Source: Eublepharis macularius
Lineage: Eukaryota; Chordata; Lepidosauria; Squamata; Eublepharidae
DNA length: 64,000 bases
Direction of reading: 5' to 3'
Assembly (NCBI RefSeq): GCF_028583425.1
Contig: NC_072791.1
Location: forward strand, 199,120,311-199,184,310
Part shown: positions 1 through 12,824 of the stretch, piece by piece
Position numbering within the stretch: position 1 is the first letter of the stretch
Layout: each line of letters starts with the position of its first letter
The notes under the pieces: generated by a model
Database searches by the model: none
What the model saw: the letters and a program-made list of their open reading frames with translations, nothing else
Told to the model about the DNA's origin: nothing
Program-made: the position numbers and the translations under genes

Positions 1-519
1 AACTGAGATCCATAAGTTCAAATGTCTATGATATATGCGAGTTTGGTTTTTAAAAAGGGTATATTTATCCATTTTTAATTCAGTCATTTCAAAAATCACA
101 TGAAAATAATTTAATGTGGTACAAAACATGTAGCCAAGTACAATGTACAAGATTGTGACTAGGGTGGCCAAGTTCCCCTGGCAACCAGTGGGAGGTCAGG
201 AGAGCAGTGGGACAGGAAGTCTCATCTGCATTCCTTGGTGTATGCATGCACCCGTGGCACCAGCTGATTACATCACTTCCAGTGCAACCCAGAAGTGACG
301 TTAGGGCATCACGTTAGGGCCAATTCTTGAAGAATCATCCCCATAGTGTTTGTGTCCCCCATTTCCCCCCTCCTGCACCCTCCAGCAGGATCCCATCTCT
401 GAGCCTGCCTTCTCCCGCTGATCTGCTGGTGATGGATGAGCAGAGGCAGGAATTTCTGGGAGACAGCCCACCACTGGCAAGCACCTGGCAAAGCGAATTG
501 TGACATATACTTAAGATAC

Positions 520-670
520 CAGTCGTTCTGTCGGCTCAGTGAAAGAGCATCTGCTTGGCATGCAGAAAGTCCCAGGCTCATTTCCAGATAAAAAGATCAG
601 ATAGTAGGGGATGGGAAAGACCTCTGACGGAGACCCTGGAAAGCCACTCCCAGTCTGTTTATCTGTATAG
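520..670 (+). repeat. tRNA-Ala-like SINE fragment
   Basis: GAAAGAGCATCTGCTTGGCATGC followed by AAAGTCCCAGGCTCATTTCC resembles a tRNA carrying the UGC anticodon stem, then GAGACCCTGGAAAGCC of the body. 3' truncated. Confidence 0.6.
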
Positions 671-1427
671 GGGGATCATAATCGTGACCAGTTTGGAGGT
701 TGTAGCAGGGTCAGACTAGGAAGTTTAATTGGTCCAGGAAGAATCCAAGCAATGTGGATTCAGTGAATCAGGACAAAAAACATGAACAGATGAATCTGCT
801 TTATACTGAATCAGACCCTTGGCCCAACTATTGTCTGCTCTCTTGTTTTCTCCTGGTTGGCTACCCTAGTCTGAGTTGAGACTCCTACATTGCTGGCTAG
901 CATACCATCCTCTGTAAGGACAAACTACATGCGACTGATCTGGGATTGATTCTCCTGTGGCTTTTCAGCATCTGCAGGAGATCCTCTGATTTCAGCTTGG
1001 GCAGCACCAAATGGATTAACTCCTTTTTTCCATTTCGACACGCTAATATCCCCAGCTCCAACTGCTATTTGCCCACAGGTAAAACATACAAGTACTCATG
1101 CGGTACCTATATGTGAGTCAAATAGTAGCTCTAAGGAGTAACTGAGGTGCAGACAATGGCACAGTAGACAGAGTTAACCCACCTGCCTCCCACACCTTAG
1201 ACTTGATCTAAAGCAAGCTACCTGTGGCTGCTGTCTTCACCTTAAATATCAAGGATGATCCATTCATGAGTGCCTGGCTGTCATATGCACTTCAGCCCTG
1301 TAGTTGAAAAGTGACACAACAGGTTCCTTACAGATTTGCAGCCCTCTAGGTTTCACCTTCATGTCGCCACTAATGTTCCAATGCTATACCGTGGATTCGC
1401 CAACAGTGCATTCATAATGGTACTTTT
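661..1427. other. No gene seen
   Basis: Contains a small minus-strand SINE scrap (775-840) and the GCTATTTGCCCACAGG repeat motif near 1064. Nothing else recognised. Confidence 0.6.
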
Positions 1428-1803
1428 CAGATTCTCAGGGCTTTTTTTTCTGGGAAAAGAGGTGGTGGTACTCAGTGGCGTAGTGCGGGTTGCCAGCGCT
1501 TGGGAAAACTCCCAGCAGGAGGTGGCACCTCGGTGGTGCTCTTGGGACCGTGTGATGATGTCACTTCCAGGAAGTGATGTCATTGTGCAGGGTGTGGCCA
1601 CCTCCCCAGCAGCACTCCCACGATTCAGGCCTGCTTGCCTCCCTGCCCCTTACCTGGCAGCCCTCCGGCACAACCGCCTGTGCCGCCAAGCTTGGTGCAC
1701 TCCTTGGCTAGCAGCCACTTCAGGAGGGCCAGCACCATGCCCAGAGAGCTGGCTGTTCCATCAGTGCAGCAGGCGGCCTCCCACAGATGCAGCATAGGAT
1801 CTC

Positions 1804-2530
1804 CTCATAGGGTTGCGAGCCTCCAGATGGTCGGCTGGAGATCTCCCGGAATTACAGCTGATCTCTAGGCCATAGAGATCAGTTCCCCTGGAGAAAATGG
1901 CTGCTTTGGAGGGTGGACTTCATGGCATTATACCCTGCTGTGGTCCCTCCCTTCCCCAAATCCTGTCCTCTCCATGCTCCACCCCTCAAATCTCCAGGAA
2001 TCTCCCAACCTGAAACTGGCATAATACCTTGCTGAAGTTCCTCTCCTCCCCAAACCCCACTCTCTCCAGACTCCCCCACCCCCACATCTCCAGGAATTTC
2101 CCAACCTGCAGCTGGCAACCATAACTCTATGCCATGATACCTTAACAACAACAACAACATTCGATTTATATATTGCCCTTCAGGACAACTTAATGCCCAC
2201 TCAGAACAGTTTACAAAGTATGTCATTATTATCCCCACAACATTATTATCTCCTGTGAAGTGGATGGGGCTGAGAGAGCTCCTAGAAGCTGTGACGGACC
2301 CAAGGTCACCCAGCTGGCTCCAAGTGGAGGAGTGGGGAATCAAACCCGGTTCTCCAGATTAGACTCCTGTGCTCTTAACCACTACACCAAACTGACTGAA
2401 GTCCCTTGCTGAAGTCCCTCTCCTCCCCAAACCCCACCCTCTCCAGGCTCCCCCCCCCATCTCCAGGAATTTCCCAACCTGGAGCTGGCAACCTTAAGTC
2501 TATGGCATTATACCTTGCTGAAGGCCCTCT
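1804..2530 (-). repeat. Squamate 'GGTTGCCAACTC' dispersed repeat, interrupted
   Basis: Shares ATCTCCAGGAATTTCCCAAC, GGAGAAAATGGCTGCTTTGG and CTGGAGATCTCCCGGAATTA with the copies at 31825 and 41680. Units of about 110 bases are repeated in tandem (around 1990, 2040 and 2420), with a SINE inserted at 2135-2400. Confidence 0.65.
2135..2400 (-). mobile_element. tRNA-derived SINE with LINE-like tail, minus strand
   Basis: On the minus strand it has pol III A and B boxes (CAGTTTGGTGTAGTGGTTAA; GGTTTGATTCCCCACTCC). The body (GACCTTGGGTC, AGCCCCATCC) runs into a 3' tail ending GGGCAATATATAAATCGAAT and a short GTT repeat. Closely related to the copy at 4639. It interrupts another repeat. Confidence 0.8.
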
Positions 2531-3115
2531 CCTCCCCAAACCCCAAGCGAGCAGGAAGGAAGGCAGACCAGCTGCCTCCAGGCAAGACCTGCAGCCGGAG
2601 CGCAGGGAACAAGGAAGGGACGGGTGGATTCACCATCTGGCTGGCCAGGGACGGCATCCACAATATCAGTTGCACTCTGGCCTGAGCAAGCTCATGAGCT
2701 TGGATTGCCTTGGTGCAGGGCTGGAGCAGAGGAGTGCCAGGAAGGGGAAGCGCCAGTGCCTGGTCTTCATACCAGGGACAGGAAATCTCCTGCGCCGACT
2801 GGCCATGCCTGCTGCTTCGCCGCCCGGTGCACCTTTGCAGGTGAGGAGGCTCTCTTCTGCCTCTGGCCAGGGGGAGGGGGAGCGCTCAAGGAAGTGGCAT
2901 TAGAGGCAGCCCCTCCCCAGCAAGTTGGGACGTGGGCCCTGCTCATGTTTTGCAGCTGCTGAGGCTCAGCATGCCGCGAAAGAGCCAGGCGCCTTGGGCT
3001 GCACATGGGGAGGAAACGGGATCAGGGGGACAGAGCACCAGATGTGATTACTTTCGAGAGGTTCCGGAACTCTGTTCCGCTGCGTTCGAGCAGAAAAAAA
3101 AGCCCTGCAGGTTCT

Positions 3116-4230
3116 CAATAATCAATTTTAGAGCAATGCAACAAATGCAAAAGTGTTGCATTTTGTATAGTGTACACATTTTCACGTTGGTCTTTGGGAA
3201 TTAAATATTTCCCCTATTTGGTGCAGGTTTTTAAACTCATCAGGTAACCACAACTGACCTCAGCTCTCTCTTGACTACCCACTTGGGGCAAAAAAATGTG
3301 TCCCAAATTCTTCTATGGCATCTAACGCACCTAAGTCTCATTCACTTTATTGGGATTTACAACACTTGACTCAGAGCTTAATGTAGTCTAACTTTTTCAG
3401 GACTGCATTCGTTGAACTTGCTGCACGTCTATGTGTGATGGCTATCTATTTTCTTTGTACACGAATATGAGCAATATCCACTAGATGGCAAGCACCACCA
3501 ACACTGACTGTCTGTTGGCAATCACCGGGCTTATGTAACAGACGTGGGTTTCAGATCTTGATACATGCTACTGATCACTAAAGGCAATCCCGCGCTTGAC
3601 TTTTTTTAAACCATGAACAACCAAATAAAAGCATCCGTTAGGTCCACAAATTCTTTTGTCTATAGCTATAATACAAGGGTCAAACTTGACATGACATCAG
3701 GAGATCTGTGAATAGATATCTTGTTTAAAAAGGTTAAATAGCAATTGCGGGGGAGGGAGGAAGGGACTAATTTAGATTGGGGCCATGACACTGGAGGAGC
3801 CTTTTTTAAAGAAAAAATACACATTTCTCTTGTGACTCCAGTCAACCCCTTTCGAACAGCTATTTGCCCTGCAGGGGAAACATAGGAAGGCTGTCTCACT
3901 GACTGTTGCATTGGGGCAATGGCTTTGACCTCCAATTATAATTTCTGAGTCCACCTGTATGAGACGTTGCCTTTGACTGAGTTAGGAGAATACAAATTCG
4001 GTTGGGAAACTAACCCCAAAGCCAGAGTTTCTTTCGCAGCAGAAGTTTCCATACCATGAAAACAATGAGAAGATGAAATCTCTTCCAGATGTACCTGCAG
4101 AAAAAGAAACCTTTTGCCACACAAGGTGCCACTCTAGACTGTTACTTATGGTCACCGGAGAGCTGCAGTTTGTCCCACTGAGAAAATATGTGTGCACTGT
4201 AACTTTCCCCAATGGGGCAATAAAGGCTCT
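3116..4230. other. No gene seen; unclassified repeat near 3855
   Basis: The segment around 3855-3960 (AGCTATTTGCCCTGCAGGGG) recurs inverted at about 55370-55500. The remainder is unique-looking AT-rich DNA. Confidence 0.55.
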
Positions 4231-4432
4231 CAGAGCCAAGCTACAAGTGACGAATGACACTTGCCTGGCAAGTGAACAGACTCACGTGTATTCCTCCCCG
4301 TTCACTTGCCATTCACTTGCCATTCACTTGATCAAGTAGAGTGCAAGTGAACGGCAAGTGAACAGGGAGGAATACACGTGAGTCTGTTCACTTGCCAGGC
4401 AAGTGTCATTCGTCACTTGTAGCTTGGCTCTC
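4231..4432. mobile_element. Near-perfect inverted-repeat MITE
   Basis: Arms of about 85 bases (from AGAGCCAAGCTACAAGTGAC at 4232 and its complement ending near 4431) differ at only about two positions and flank a short centre. No ORF and no confident target duplication. The family is not identified. Confidence 0.7.
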
Positions 4433-4638
4433 AGGGGCCATTTCAGGTCAGGAAAGTAGTGCAGGGGGGAAGGCTTAAGACCCCTCTCCCCATGTGCCAT
4501 AGTTCTGATTCGAATTGGGTCTGTGCATGCCTGGGAAAGAGGTTCCCAGCACAGAACTCCCAAACCTCATTGGTCAGTCCTTCACATGCCTACCACATGG
4601 ACTTCATAACATGTAAATCGGCCATTAGCTCCACTGAA

Positions 4639-4876
4639 GGCCAGTTTGGTGTAGTGGTTAAGCGTACAAGACTCTAATCTGGAGAGCCGGGTTTGATTCC
4701 CCACTCCTCCACTTGAAGCCAGGTGAGTGACCTTGGGTCAGTCACAGCTTCTCAGAGCTCTTTCAGCCCCACGCACCTCACAGGGTGTTTGCTGTTGTAG
4801 GGATAATCATGACATACTGTTCTGAGTGATTGTTAAGTCGTCCTGAAGGGTGGTATATAAATCAAATGTTATTAGA
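4639..4876 (+). mobile_element. tRNA-derived SINE with LINE-like tail
   Basis: Pol III promoter boxes (GGTGTAGTGGTTAAGCGTAC; CGGGTTTGATTCCCCACT) are followed by a conserved body (TTGGGTCAGTCACAG) and a CR1/L2-type tail AAGGGTGGTATATAAATC. Well preserved. Confidence 0.8.
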
Positions 4877-4879
4877 GAT

Positions 4880-6068
4880 GTAAGATTTTGTGCCAAATGT
4901 AGGTTCATATAACAGTATGCTGCACTGTAAACACTATAAAACATTTTTTAAAGCCAAATGTTATAATTATTTCAAATACGTATTGTGTTTTTCGCTTTTT
5001 TAAGAAAAGCGTTCCAAGAAATAAACAGCGCACAAAAAAATCAGGCAGGCAGCAATAATGCTGACAAAAATATTCCTTTCATTTAAAAGAAAATTCCCTG
5101 CTGACACCCGTGCACAAGACAAGGTGACATCTCCCACAGCCCGGCCAGTGTGAAGTAACAAGCAGAATGCTTGCAAAATGGAACGGCAACATTTACAGAT
5201 GAATTTATGCTGAAATTGAAATCTCCCCCTTGTTAATCTTAGTTTTCAGTTTCAAGCCAACAGACTTCCCTAAGTCTCATTAGCCGTAGCAGAATCCAAA
5301 ATAGGGACCAAATAGAATAATTGAATGGAAGGACAGCCTTGTCTAGGAGCCTTACTCTCCTCCTTCCTTTTATTCTCTCCCTGGGGGGAAAGCTACTATT
5401 CTTCCTTCTGCTCAAATCCAGTTGTTCCTCCTGGCAATCATGTAAATCTTTGGCATCTGTCTCACAGCAGAACAACAAGTTGAATCCGCGGGAAGTTTCT
5501 TGTGAGAGCCATAAAAGAAAAGAACTGCAAACAATCACTCTCCAGCGGTTGCAATTTTTAATTCCTTTTTTTTTTTTTAAAGGACCATTGAAAACACACA
5601 TATTCCTGGGAACAGCCTGCCTCCGATAATCAGTTTTCAGAAAAATGAATCTCTCTGAAATCTTGCCATCTGAAGCCATTTCATTCCAAATCCCTAAACA
5701 GAAGGAATTTGAACCGCTTGCTTTTCTCATTTAAAAAAAAAAAATCTTGCACACTGTTTGTTACCTTTTCCACGCTAGTTATTTGCCCAGGGTTTGATAC
5801 TGTCGGGAAGTGGGTCTTTACCCTTCTTCCATATAGCATTGTACTTCCTGGGTTTATCCCAGCTTTTCTCTGATCTTTCCTAAACCAGCTTTTTGAGAAA
5901 ATTGCAGCAAAGCTTGGGTGGCTCTTATACAGGTGGGATTTCCCAGTCCTACCCACATAGCAACTATTTCCCCTCACCTAGACCCTACCCTGACTATTCC
6001 CTTCCTTATACCATGGGGGGGGGGGTGATTTTTTAAAACTGGAAATTTATATATATTATAGAGGTATG
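4880..6068. other. No gene seen; unique-looking DNA
   Basis: No repeat signatures between about 5040 and 5720, and overlapping short ORFs on both strands without protein character. It could include conserved non-coding DNA, but this cannot be judged without alignment. Confidence 0.5.
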
Positions 6069-6446
6069 AATTGATTCATTTGAAATGTATGGTGCTGGAG
6101 GAGAGTTCTGGAGACACCATGGACAGCCAAAAAGACAAATATGTGGGTACTAGATCAAATCAAGCCTGAATTCTCCCGAGAAGCTAAAACGACAAAACTG
6201 AGGCTTCGTACTTTGGTCACATTATGAGAAGACAAGATTCTCTGGAAAAGTCAATAATGCTAGGAAAAGAAGAAGGCAGTAGGAAAAGAGGAAGACCTAA
6301 AATGAGATGGCTTGATGCAATAAAAGAAGCGACATCCTCCAGTTTGCAGGATCTGAGCAAGTCTGTTAATGATAGGACGTTTTGGAGGTCTTTTATTCAT
6401 AGGGTCACCATAGGTCAGAGGCGACTTGACAGCACATAACATACAC
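6069..6446 (+). mobile_element. Bov-B (RTE) LINE 3' end with ORF remnant
   Basis: Translation of 6224-6436 gives the C-terminal end of a Bov-B reverse transcriptase (RKRGRPKMRWLDAIKEA and IHRVTIGQRRLDST). The diagnostic 3' end GGTCAGAGGCGACTTGACAG follows. Upstream sequence to about 6069 belongs to the same ORF but has stops and frame breaks. Severely 5' truncated and inactive. Confidence 0.8.
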
Positions 6447-7298
6447 ATAGGGGTATATTGCTATGTCAATTGCCAGTTTTTAAAAATCCTCTAAAAGCCT
6501 CCAGTGGCACAGGGGGGAATGGCCACAATGGGTATTGAGGAGAGGGAAAATGTGGGGAAACCCACCATTTGGAAACTCCATTCCTCCTACACTGCTCTGG
6601 CAACTGCAGCAACAATATAGCTTCTAAAGGAGAGCATTACCGAGCGGAATGGTCCCAACGCAAGCCCCAGCCCAGAAACTATCAGAGTGAATGACAGTTC
6701 TCAGACCTGTGCTGACAACTGTTTAGGAGAAGGTGCAACAGCTTTGGGAGGTCATCACTGCACTGGAACTGCACCGACAGTATGGTTTTATTCAGGATGT
6801 CACACTAGTAGAGAGGTGTGGAGGCTGCTATACTATTATACTACCATCTTTAATAGAGTGTTGTGTAAAAGCAGGAAATTGGCCTTCCCTTCTTTGTAGT
6901 CCCCTTTATAAGGGGAGTTGCTATTCACTGGTATGTGCAAAACCGTTATACACACGGACATAAAGGCTGCATGGGAAACCCCTGTGCTCTATCCCTAGGA
7001 GACCCATCTCTTACTCAAGAGGCCCAATGTGTTCTTTTATGCGTGAAGAAGTCCTTGCAATATACAGGCACTCTGTCTGCAAACAAACACCTCAGTAGTC
7101 ATTAATCAATAAGAGTTTTGCGTGTTTTCCATGTTGTTGTACCACTTTAGTTCTTTATGGACCCTGGCATGTAATCTACCACTCTGCTTAACAAAATCTG
7201 AAGCCTCTCTCCAGCTTAAGAGGCTTCCTCCTATTTCTGTGGCCCTTCCACTGGAAGAAGATCCACTTAAACTGGAGAAAGTCTCCTTCCCTCTGAGG

Positions 7299-7515
7299 TG
7301 GTGGTGGTGGAGAGTGCCCTTAAATCATAGCTGACTTATGGCGATCTCTGGTGGGGTTTTCATGGCAAGAGACTAACAGAGGTAGTTTGCCATTGCCTGC
7401 CTCTGTAGTCCTGATCTTCCTTGGAGGTCTCCCATCCAATTACTAACCAAGGCCAACCCTGCATAGCTTCTGAGATCTGACGAGATCAGGCTCACCTGGG
7501 CTATCCAGGTCAGAG
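7299..7515 (-). mobile_element. 5S-rRNA-derived SINE, minus strand
   Basis: On the minus strand it reads CTGATCTCGTCAGATCTC and then TTGGATGGGAGACCTCC, close to the 5S rRNA gene's internal promoter region. The 3' part, ending GCCATAAGTCAGCTATGA, resembles Bov-B-type SINE tails. A perfect 15-base target duplication TCCTTCCCTCTGAGG flanks it (7284-7298, 7516-7530). Confidence 0.85.
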
Positions 7516-7530
7516 TCCTTCCCTCTGAGG

Positions 7531-10500
7531 AAGGCTTCCAATTTCACTGAGCAGAGGGGTCGGATCTTTCCGAAACATCAGTATCCATCTTTCTGCAATG
7601 CTATTGCCAGGTTCAATTTCCACAAAGCTGACCACACTTCATTGACTGTTCATTCAAGAACTACCGTACAGACCATATCCAGCAATAAAATGAAACCATG
7701 TGCAGCTCTAAGAGCTGATGCGGTCATCAAGCCATGGAAACCCATTTGGATGCATAACTCCCAGTCCAGAAGCAGATTTTCCCATGAGATCCTATATTTG
7801 AGTATATATGGCCTTGGTGGTTCAGGACAACTTTCGAACTTGCAATGATCGGATCAAAGTAAGAGATGAGACCAAATTTCACCTTTAGGTTAAATCATCA
7901 GGTATAGCCATTAATTAGAGTCGGAGAAAGTTTTGTGGTTTATACCAATTTTGCAGCAATAGTTATCAAGATACTTAGAACACATACTTGTCTTCTCTCA
8001 ATCTTTTGGACACAGGGAAATTTGAAATGTAGTAATTATTAGTTTAAAAATTAATTTCTTTTTTTTGTAGCTATGTAATATTCAACTTCAGTGCAAACTT
8101 CTGGGGCATGCATAAGAACATGAGCTTCATTACACATTCTTAGCTTTCTTTTTTCTCTGTATTAAAGTGATAAATGTGGACATTAGGGAAAAGATGGTTA
8201 TTGTGGTATGATAATACCAAGTTAAGAAAAACTAATTTTACTCATTATCACTGAAGAATGGCTTGGAAAGATAAAGTTGGCTTATTTTTATCTTCTGTGC
8301 TTTATGAGCTGTAAAAAAAGTATGGAAAGATAAATCAGTTTTCATCCAGTGCACCCCTGCTCCATTGAAGCAATCAGTCCTGCAACTGGAACTTAATAAA
8401 CCATTTAGTTGATGGGCTTTTGGAAGAAACAAAACCCTGTGCTCACATCACAGGTATCTTTATCCTGTGGTGCCAGTAAGAAACGATAAGAGTCAAAAGG
8501 CATGTTGTTGCTTACGCTGAGAGTACCATACCTTTAATACCACAGGGAGCAGACAGACCAACTAGCTGGTATTTTAACAGAGATTCTCTTAACATTTACA
8601 ACCCAATCCTATATTTACTCAGAAACATTTCACTGGAACTGACTTCCAAGTAAGGCTCTTTAGGAGGATTGCAGCCTTATGTTATTCAAGTATTCTTTTA
8701 CATCTCAGATCTGAATTTCCTTTCTCTGTTTTCTATCTTTTCCCCTCACTAGTTTCTGTGACAGACAGTATGTGCAGTATCTCCTCCTATATTTATTCTC
8801 ACACCTCTCCCTCCATTTCAAAACAGTCTTATGCCTCTGTGTGTATCATCTACTGTAATTAGCTTGTAAGCTCTGTGGACCACTTAAGAGTACAAACATC
8901 ATGTAATGTTTGTAACTAGAGGTGTGTATCCCAAAATTTCTAAACCAAAAATATACACAGAAATTGCTGTTTCAAGTAGTCACCATGATTTCTGGAATGG
9001 TGAACACAAATCTGGGATTCCTAGGCATTATAAAAAAACACCCCTTCTCCAAATCTATGTTGTTCTTCATGTTAGGGCATCATCAGCTATAGCAGGCATC
9101 TTGGGGTTTTTGATCCTCATGATTTCTTTGGCAATGGCAGTTCTCCCTAACAATTGGATCCTTGCAAGGGATCAAGAGAGCACCACTAGCCAATCACCAC
9201 TGGTGACAGAAGGAATTTTTAAGGTCCATCGCTGCTGCTCTGAGCCAGATGACATTTTCAGAGGAATGAGACTGGAAACGATGCCCAGTCTTCAGATCTA
9301 GAAACCAGGGACTTTTTTATTTAACCAGGGACTTTTATTATTTTTATAATTGAGGCTTTTGGAATGGCTTAGTCTCCTAGTCCTCAATGAGGGTAATGCC
9401 TGGACTCAGGGTGTCATCCAGCATTCCCTTGGTCTATTATGAGGGGATTATTGGCTTTAAAGAACCACACAGTGGGCTTGATGAAAACAACCACCTTGGG
9501 TACACTACCTGGGTGGAAAGGCAGCTTATAAATGTTTTTTTAAAAAATAAAATAAACAGTGGTATGCATGGTTCGGTTGTTTCCTTTTCTCCAGCCCTCT
9601 CAGTATTACAGTACCAAAGTTATTGGAGAGCTGCGTCCTAAGAAAGCAAAACAGTTACAAAGCAGGTTTCTTGTTCAACTGATTCAGCCTTATTATATGG
9701 AAAAGAAATGTATGACAGGAATAGCACCCAAACCTTACCTATCTTCAAAATACCTAGACAAACTCCCTGCTTAACCAGCAGACCAACTAACCCTTCTCCC
9801 ACCCAAATCCAAAAGCCCCAACTCTGTTAGCTGGCTAGCAGTTAAACTGCCAAACTCAACTTTTGTTTTCTTTTCAGCATTCTAATCTACTGTTTGAAAG
9901 TGATTGGTTGAGGCTCCTGGAGGGTGGAACTTGAAGCTATTCATTGCACCCACCCACTAGGAACTTCTTATATAGTAGTAGTTATTAAGATAACCCTACA
10001 GTGGATGCCCACCATGAAGACATGTCTCATACTGATTGAATGGCTGGTTAATTGAGTCATCGTGCAAACACAAGTACTCTTTTTTATTCAAATTATTTTC
10101 AAAGATTGCAGTGATAGGGGACAATTTCTGCAAAGGAAGTCTTCCTTGCTTTGTGAAAGGAGATAATTCACAGCAAGGCAAATGCAGTTTTCAGCAGAAA
10201 GCTAAAAAAAAAGGTCATCATTCAGTCACTGTAAGATTACATAAAGAAACCAGATGCAGTCAGGATTTTTTTAAAAAAATGCTGGCTGCTTGTGTTCTCC
10301 TGTCAAGTTGCCACCACTCCACCCCCTCGAAACGGTGAAGAGAAGTGCACTGTGGGCCACTTACATCAGGGGTCAGTAAGATTGACCCTTTGGCCATTCT
10401 GCTTGAAGTCTTTAGGGCGTCTTTAGATTAGAGGGAAGACCATGTTCTGTGTAAATTTGGTGCCATTATCTTTAGAAACATCTACCCCAGACCCCAAATT

Positions 10501-12824
10501 GGTTCCCTCATTGAAAATAATGGTCCCAAAATTTCAAAAACATAAAACAAAACCCCAAACCCCATAGATTAGTACCCCAGACCAGTACTGTCCTACCTGA
10601 AAATCACAAATAAATGATACCTCCCCATAACCTAGAGAGAAAATTATAGCATTTTTTTCCTCAGAGCACAGTCCTGTATGAAATGTCTGTAGATAGTGTT
10701 ATGACTGGAGGGCGGGATTCTCACCCATTCAGGATGTCAGCTGTAATAAGCATCCAAAGGAGAGGTGTCAGTTAGAGCAAATGGTGTACTGCCATGCCTA
10801 GAGTTTATGGCATCTTCCAGGCTGGACTGGAAAGGTGAGTCACGGGCCAGTTTGATATCTAAAAGGCCTGCAGATATATGTCCTTATCATGACAGATACA
10901 TTTCCAAATTATATTTTTAGGATGATATGAATGGACAGACAGACAGTCAGATCCTGTAACACTTCATCAGAAGGGAGATGAGATGCAGATTAGATGAGCC
11001 CATGGAATTCTAGCCTTCTTTAGACGTCTGTTTAGAAAAATTTTACACCACCTCTCCAGGGTCCTGCTTGAGGTGGTATGTTCTACCTCCTGGACACTGT
11101 CCCTGAATCTTGTTGTACTTCATCACAGGCAGCAGCATACGCAACATATAGCGTGGACTGTGCCCACCTCTCAAATTAGAAAGCGTTACTCATTCATTTG
11201 AAAAATCCCAGTGTGCATGGCTTTCAGCCCCTTGAACATGCCAGAAATATGAGAAGGCGCACTCACTTTCAATATTAAATTGTGTAACATGAACAGAGTT
11301 GCATAAACATTGACTTTCCTGCCACCCCTCCCACTGTAGTCTTCAATTCCCCTCCCAAAAAAGTGGGCCCCCTTGGGTCAATGGATCCCTGGAAGATCAT
11401 GGGGGGGGGGTCAAAGTAGGCAGATGCAATGAGAAGGGTGAATTGGCAAAAATCGCCTCCCACCTTCCTGGGTAGAAGCGCCTACTGCAAGTGGAAAGGG
11501 CACTTAGGATCCAAGCCATAGTTTACTATCTCAACGCAGCACATCATTGCATCGTTGAAGTAAACACAGCACAGTTGTCTAGGTCCACACCAATACTTCT
11601 TAATGGCTTTGTTTCACTGCTGTTCTTGAGTCCTCCACTTTGGTTACACCACACAATCTCAGCTTTCCTCCTCGTGCTTTGCCTCAGGCCCAAATGAACA
11701 TGTTAAGCTGCTAACTTATATCTCCCCCTTCCCAACATGTTCCTGGTTATTTTTAAAAGCAATGGTACATCAGCCTGTTCAGAGTTGTCATCCCACCTCC
11801 CAGTTCAAAGAAGAACCAAATGATGGGCCGAGAATCTCTGAGCATGATGGGGTTACCCCATGTGTCTTCTTTGAACATTATCAGAGACAACACATAGGTT
11901 GATGATATCCTTGTGTAAGTTTGGGCCACCTGCTCTTACTAGGCCTTCACTCAGTTGAGAATCAAACATGCACCTCCTTTTGTGTTTTTTTGCACTTTGA
12001 ATAAGATCTTGGTCAATACTCCATTGACTAACTATTACCTCCTATTACAGGATTAAAAGCAATTGAAGTTTTATTGCCACTGTTCCTGGCGAGGTATCTC
12101 TCCCCAGGCCATGGCAATTATTTTTCTATATGATCAGTAGATGAGTTAACGACATCTTAAAGAAATAGGAGCAGAGGGTTTAAACCTGCGGGCCTAATGG
12201 CACTTTCAGTAACTGGGTAAATATAGACTCCTGGTTTTCAACAGCTATTGATTTGCTCATGAGACTTATACTTGGAAAGGCTTCCGGAAAAGGCTTCCGC
12301 AATGCAAAATTCCTGCTTGTGTTTTCACTAGGCAGAAATGTGTTACTGACTGCCTGCTTCCATATGGTCAGGAAACTTCATGTTGCTTTCATTGCCACTG
12401 TAAATACAAGAGAATGTGCATTGGTGACAGAGCTTCCACATGGGAGTTTTCTGCATACTTTCTCCATCTTTCCCCCCAACTTTCCCATTCCACTCATGTG
12501 AAATAGATAACAGGTCATAGATAATTATAGCGCTATGGGGGGAAAGACCTTTGGATGCGCTATAGCAATTACTGATTTTTTTTAAAGCCCTCCATTAGTG
12601 CAGCAGGAAAAAATGCTATAAAAATGGCACCCATGAGGGACTGATGATGGTGCCAATGTTGATGAGACCTTTGTAGGGCAGAAAAATGAGTACCATTCCT
12701 TCCATGTTGCATGCTAACATGCTCAGAGTGCATTTTTTCAAAAAGATCAGAATGAAACAGGTTTGGGAAAGAGAATTTGGGAGAGAGAGAAAACCTTGAA
12801 ACAGCACAATTACAGCACAACGTT
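7531..12824. other. Intergenic DNA without recognised genes
   Basis: Mostly AT-rich. Small pieces: an inverted-repeat scrap with CAATCCTATATTTACTC and AGGATTGCAGCC (8604-8680), a CR1/L2-like tail (CTGGGTGGAAAGGCAGCTTA near 9509) and a poly-G tract at 11401. The ORF at 8906 is listed separately. Confidence 0.55.
8906..9301 (+). other. Unassigned 131-codon ORF with one hydrophobic segment
   Basis: The predicted peptide has a hydrophobic stretch (AIAGILGFLILMISLAMAVL) followed by PNNWIL and GIFKVHRCC. The order recalls the first membrane helix and first extracellular loop of PMP22/claudin-type proteins (W...GLW..C). The GLW motif itself is altered, and the second to fourth helices are not seen. 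No splice sites were assigned. It could be a decayed exon or retrocopy, or simply a chance ORF. I do not recognise a gene. Confidence 0.15.

Larger units (their letters stand above)
1436..3107. mobile_element. Probable hAT-like non-autonomous element with nested repeats
   Basis: The left end CAGGGCTTTTTTTTCTGG (1436) and right end CAGAAAAAAAAGCCCTG (to 3107) are the terminal inverted repeats of the family seen intact at 13975 and 22665, in matching orientation. Flanking 8-mers CAGATTCT (1428-1435) and CAGGTTCT (3108-3115) agree at 7 of 8 positions, as expected for an aged hAT target duplication. The 1.67-kb interior includes a paired GATGTCACTTCC motif near 1556, another dispersed repeat (1804-2530) and a SINE. 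It has no transposase. Alternatively, two separate partial copies flank unrelated DNA. Confidence 0.5.
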
